A stretch of DNA of 64,000 nucleotides from Chamaecyparis obtusa (Eukaryota; Streptophyta; Pinopsida; Cupressales; Cupressaceae), in assembly GCA_027943335.1 (NCBI GenBank), contig BSBK01008829.1:496001-560000 (forward strand). The letters run 5' to 3'. The notes beneath the pieces were generated by a model. It saw only the letters and a program-made list of their open reading frames with translations, was not told the origin of the DNA and did not search any database. Below are positions 58,989 through 64,000 of this stretch, piece after piece. Each line of letters begins with the position of its first letter. Positions within the stretch are counted from its first letter, which is position 1. Made by a program: the position numbers and the translations under genes.

Positions 58989-60968
58989 TGTTGGTAGATC
59001 CCTTTGATCTTCAACTTGTAGATTTATACTTTGATGGATAACTTTAATATAACTCTGACCCTATCACCACTCCAAAGTCTACAAGGAAGAGGGCCAATTA
59101 ACAAGGATCAACAATGAGATCCTCCTACACTTTGAGCCTTAATTCTCAGGTGGGTGTACCATTCACTCACTTCTCCAAAGGAGTCTCAAAACAATATACA
59201 ACTATACCCCTTACTAATTGATTGAAAGATTTTATCATTTAAATGTTTGTGTGATTGATGATGATGGACTGCTTCTAGAGAATAGATCAGTGCCTTAACC
59301 TAGGGCATAGAGTCACTAAATAACCTATACCAATTGAAAATTCTAACTCAAACACAATTGAATTTAGGATAAGTGCTTTTCCTATTATCCTTCTAACTCA
59401 CATATCAGGACATCAAATCCTTATCTAACCATGAACTCGCTAAAACTACCTGAAAGACTTTAATCCTAACTTTTTTAGGAACTCAAAGATAATCTCAAAA
59501 TACTCTTTGTTTACCATATGATAACCCACTTTGTGAAATTAATATATATGAGCTTAAGAACAAAATAAGAAGACATACAAAAACATGAGATTGGAATCCA
59601 AATGTATTCTCATTAAAATTTGTAGAATCAATGCATTATCAAACAAAAAAATGCCAAAGAAACAAGCCCAAAATCCAGGCTCTCCTTGCTCAGTATAATA
59701 CCATCAACAACCAGGGACCAAAAAGAATGTTTTTTGGAACCCCCACTAAGTAAAAAATGCTACAATATATACCTCCTAGTCATCTTGGAAACCCAAAATA
59801 GGTTGCAAAAAGCTACATATGACTAGGGTTAGGGTTTCACCCACTAAACCAACTGAAACAGTCAAGAATTTATTACAGGGGAAGAAACCCAGGCAACCGG
59901 GAGCAGAAAAATCTCAGAAAGATCCTCAATCATGACAATTTCACTGAGAAGGTACTAAGAACCACGAAAATGCCAAAATGTCAACCTGTTCGGCCACCTA
60001 CAAACACACCTCGAGCACAAAACCATACTTCTCCTAGTACAAAAACATCATGCCACTAACCACAGAGACCCTCGGATCAGTCGACAATAACCAGTGCCAC
60101 CAAACCAATCAAAAATAGCTCCAAAAACCATAAATTTTGGTACTTCCTATTGCTAGAAACCCTCTACAAATTTGAATTTGAATTTTAATGGTTAGTTTCA
60201 TAACACTAGTAGTGAATTGGTGGTCAATATTTAAATCTGAGCTATCTTTAAGTCGTGATCGTCAAATCCCTATATTTCGCAGGCTTTAAGTCTTAACTCA
60301 ACTGCTACCCTCAGGTTTACTCCTAGCGACTACATGATAATGCTTTTTCCTATTTGCAGAATGAAAACCTTAACCCATCCTTAACTCCATGACCTGACGA
60401 CTAAAGGAAAACATTTAACCTCAGTCGCTTATTTAGCAAACTGGCAACTGAAGCCTAGTGCCTATTCACCAAATGTTTCATCTCTCTGCCAATTCATTTG
60501 GCTATTACACAAATGCTTGTTTGCTGGATCGCCAGTCAATTTAGATCATCACCAATTTATTGTGTGAATGAGCGAGGCCTTTGAAATTTTGTCGGTGTCG
60601 CTAACCTTATTTATCCAGACCGCTAGACCTTAGACCCCCGCCTAGGCCCACTTTTTGCCACTTGTCACTACATCATTCGCTATCGCTACCCAGTCACCAT
60701 TGATACATGACCCACCCACCTAAGCCTTTGAAAATGGATGGTGCGCATAAGATCTCATGGCTTTGACAGAACCCATGAGAACTTACACCAACCATAGATT
60801 TGGTACCCATCGCTGATCCTTCTGACAACGACCCCACCTTGTTGATTCCTCGTGTCGACCAATAACATTTCAACAACTACGCACCACCTAGAAAATGGCC
60901 CCACTAAGAACATATATCACCTGGAAAATCGAATGGATGGTGCATGATCTCAAAGGCTTGGAAGATTT
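58989..60968 (+). mobile_element. E2: long solo-LTR-like element, interrupted
   Basis: It begins TGTTGGTAGATCCCTTTGAT next to the TCA microsatellite and matches E3 from its first bases. It is also the reverse complement of E1 (22460-25506). After 1,980 bp it is cut by E3, which starts afresh with TGTTGGGAG. The remainder presumably lies beyond the window. No coding domain is seen. Confidence 0.65.
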
Positions 60969-63900
60969 TGTTGGGAGTTCCCTTTGATCTTCAACTTGTA
61001 GATTAATACTTTGATGGATAACTTTAATATAACTTTGACTCTATCACCACTCCAAAGTCTACAAGGAAGAGGGCCAATTAACAAGGATCAACAATGAGAT
61101 CCTCCTACACTTTGAGCCTTAATGCTCAGGCGGGTGTACCCTTGACTCACTTCTCCAAAGGAGTCTCAAAACAATATACAACTATATCCTTTACTAATGG
61201 ATTGAAAGATTTTATCATTTAATTTGTGTGTGTGATTGATGATGATAGACTACCTCCAAAGGATGGATCAATGCCTTAACCAGGGCATAGAGTCACTTGA
61301 TGACATATATCAATAGAAAACCCTAACTCAAACACATTTGAATTCAAGATAAGTGCTTTTCCTATTATCCCTTTCCCTCACATACCAGGACATCAAATCC
61401 TCATCTAGCCATGAACTCACTGAAATTACCTCAAAGACTTTAATCCTAACTTTGTTAGGAACTTAAAGATAATTTCAAAATACTCTTTGTTTACCATATG
61501 CTAACCCACTTTGTGAAATTAACATATATGAGCTCAAGAACAAAATAAAAAGACATACACCACTATGAGATTGGAATTCAACTATATTCTCATTAACACT
61601 TGCAATATCAATACATTATCAAACAAAAAAATGCTGAAGAAGAAGACCCAAAATCCAAGCTCTCCTTGCTTAGTATAATACCATCAACAACAACCTTTAC
61701 AAAATAAAAAATGCTATGATATATACTCCTTAGTCATCTTGGAATCCTCAAAGAGGATCCAACAAGCTACAGATGACTAGGGTTAGGGTTTCACCCACCA
61801 GACCAACTGGAAACAGTCACAAATTTATTATAGGGAAGGAAAACTAGGTAGCCTCGAGCAAATAGATCCAAAATTTATCTTCAGTTATGATAGCTTTCCT
61901 CTGATTGTACCAAAGATCAAAAATCTACCACGTTCACTAGTCTACTCAGCCATCTGAAACATGCCTCAAGCCATTCTTCTCATTCTTTGCATTGTATAGA
62001 TCTCTATAATCGATCATCACACACTAGACCACACTGTGACAACAAAAAAATCATCTCTTACCAGCTCCAGTCGCTTCTGCATTTACTTTTGGTCCTTTTG
62101 GTCACAGGAAACCCCTCACAAATTTGAATTTGAAATGAAATGGCTACTTTATGGTGCCAATAGCAAATCAGTGGTCCACATTTGAATCTTGTTCAAATTT
62201 AAGTCATGACCATCTGATGCCTTTCTTTTGTGGGCTTTTATGATTTATCACTTAATAGGACCCTAGCCGAACTTAGCGAATTAGTGACTGAAGGATAACT
62301 CTAAGTTGCAAAATACTTTATGCCTTCACCAAATAGTTTATCGATTATGTGAACACTTGTTCACTAAACTGCTAAAACATTTAGAGAACTACCATCTTTC
62401 TTCACGAATGAGCGAACCTTTTGGAAATTTGTTAGCACCGCCAACCTTTTATTAGAACCTCAAAAAGACTGAGAAAATTCACCAAGCCCACATCGAAAAG
62501 ATCGACGGTTGTCTCATCTTCGCATAGACCTCCTAGATTCCTTCAAATCATGAGACAACCATCAAATGAAGAATCTTATCCTGCCCTAAAAACCCTCTGA
62601 TGGGATATGAAATCAATGGTCGGTGCAAGATCTTAAACCTTTGACACATCTCATAAGAACTTACACCAACCATTGATTTACTAACAACATCAAGACCCTC
62701 TAATGCATCTGGAAACTAGGTCCCACTGACAAACACCAAGTGATTACCTTGTGGACCAATAAGAGACTGCCAACTATGCTTACATGGAAATTAGGACCCA
62801 CTGAGAATAGTATACCGCCTGGAAGATTAGACAAATCATGCAAGATCTGAAAGGCTCAAAAGATTCTATGCTCTCATACACCAATCATCAATCCAGAATC
62901 TTAGCCAATTGAGATACAGAGCCCACCTGACATGTTATATCTAACTCACAACCCTCGACCAATAAAAAGCCACCAATTCAACATCCTCTGATAGTGGACC
63001 CACCTTCTTAGAAAAGCTACGTCATGGAAAGGGATCAATGGCTATCGTAAAATCGCAAGCCTTTGAAAAAACCTTTGTGCTTTCATGACAATCATCAGAT
63101 CAAGATGGTGTTAGAAGGTCGGGCCTAGGAAATATGAAATCCAAAACTATAGGAAAAATCAAAACGCAGGACTTAGGCTTTTAGGAGAAATTAGGCGCTG
63201 AGGACCATAGGAAAAATTAAACTGGGGGCTGACCAAAATATAAAGCACGTGCTTTTTAGGACTTTTAAGTGACCGAAAAAGGTAACACAAAAATAGAATA
63301 GGGCTAGGGCATTACAAAGGGTATTTTGAATGTAACGGCTAGTTTTTCAAAAATTTGAACTAAGGGCTTGTGCCAGAGACCTAAAAACAACTGCAAAGAC
63401 TAGAAGAAAAGGGCTAGAGCCATGAAACTTTTTCAAGGTGCTAATAGATTCCATGAGATCATGCACCCACCATTGATCTTGAATCTTCTAATTGAGATAC
63501 CAGCTCACACAATGTGGACCAATCATAGTTCACCAACTAAGTATATGTAGCAGTGGACCCACCAAAAGAAAAGGTTACGTCACAAAAAAAAATCAACGGT
63601 TGTCTCATAATCTCATACATCTGACACACCCCTTGTGACGATACACCCACCATCAATTTTTTGTAGATGTTAGGACCCTCTGACATGCTAAAAATCTAGG
63701 ACCCGCTAACAACTACCAAATCATTTATAGGTGGACCAATGAGAGACTGCCAATCATGCACACCTGTCGAAAGGTCCCACTTCTTTGAAATGTAGTGTCA
63801 ACAGTAAACATCAATGACTGGCGCAAGATCTCAAGCTTCTAACATAGTCTATGAGAACTTACACCCACTGTCAGATTGAGATGGTGTCAAGAGACCAAGC

Positions 63901-64000
63901 CCAGAAAACATTAAGCTGGAACATTAAGAAAATCAAGGTCCAGGACTTAAGAAAATTAAAGTTGACTGACTTCGGGAAAAATTAAAGGGGTCCGACCTAA
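60969..64000 (+). mobile_element. E3: long solo-LTR-like element, runs off the window
   Basis: It begins TGTTGGGAGTTCCCTTTG and matches E2 and reverse-complemented E1, for example the TTGATCTTCAACTTGTAGAT and CACCACTCCAAAGTC segments. Its 3' end is not in the window. The distal 1.4 kb carries repeated hairpin-forming motifs and TAGGACCC-type phrases. No coding domain. Confidence 0.65.
62600..63895 (+). repeat. Diverged array of short imperfect palindromes within E3
   Basis: Units near 62608-62675, 62830-62900, 63030-63110, 63430-63470, 63575-63655 and 63800-63890. Each carries (A)TCAATGG(T)...GCAAGATCT, a short spacer, then TTACACC(A)ACCATTGAT or a variant, which can pair back. The same unit occurs in E2 near 60731-60795 and, reversed, in E1 near 23610-23690 and 23850-23905. 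Confidence 0.65.

Noticed and set aside
58695..59007. Long poly-Met and poly-Ile open frames
   Set aside because: They are translations of the TCA/TGA microsatellite, not genes.
59820..59850. 'GACTAGGGTTAGGGTTTCACCC' as an interstitial telomere repeat (also 61776-61797)
   Set aside because: Only one or two imperfect TTAGGG units occur, conserved as part of the E repeat; no array is present.

Overview
The window is plant nuclear DNA: AT-rich, intergenic and built almost entirely of nested transposable elements. Diagnostic plant families are present: Ty1/copia and chromodomain Ty3/gypsy LTR retrotransposons primed by initiator tRNA-Met, an RNase H-bearing LINE, small DNA elements, and remnants of a spliced transposon-like gene. 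No intact host gene, tRNA, rRNA or CRISPR array was found. The scale of nesting suggests a large repeat-rich genome, and a gymnosperm is a reasonable guess, but the sequence alone does not fix the species.

Layout. 1-450 is the tail of one LINE. 1190-2522 and 17092-18505 are two halves of a second LINE, split by copia element A (2523-17091, TSD TATGG). Copia A holds a 0.97-kb terminal-inverted-repeat element (7419-8383) and the LTR element D1 (8628-15158, TSD GCTTT). The LINE tail is cut by an 867-bp insertion with a 9-bp TSD (18689-19555) and then by copia B on the minus strand (19659-22123). A decayed minus-strand gypsy (gypsy1) spans 22124-27373, and its LTR is split by a 3.05-kb solo-LTR-like element E1 (22460-25506, TSD ATATC). 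27374-28769 holds a long foldback. 28770-35144 is a complete-length chromodomain gypsy (gypsy2, minus, TSD AATTT).

35145-44573 carries two decayed unknown ORFs. The larger has a G-patch-like segment and a coiled coil. Two foldback repeats follow. 44574-51719 is D2 (TSD TAGAC), the second copy of the D family. 53410-57925 is a decayed minus-strand spliced gene with a SET-like domain and plant-transposase-like exons; a second copy of the inverted-repeat element sits in one of its introns (56014-56962). A TCA microsatellite at 58905-58988 abuts two further copies of E, one apparently nested in the other, running off the window end.

The most interesting system is the D family. It has complete LTRs, a Met-tRNA primer site and polypurine tract, a coiled-coil ORF1 with five CCHC knuckles, and a ~1,050-codon ORF2 in the place of pol. 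No protease, integrase, reverse transcriptase or RNase H is visible in either copy. It must be moved by another element; copia A and B share its LTR-end signals and are candidate relatives of the helper. Many premature stops across the window read as C-to-T changes in CAG or CGA codons, which fits methylation-driven decay.
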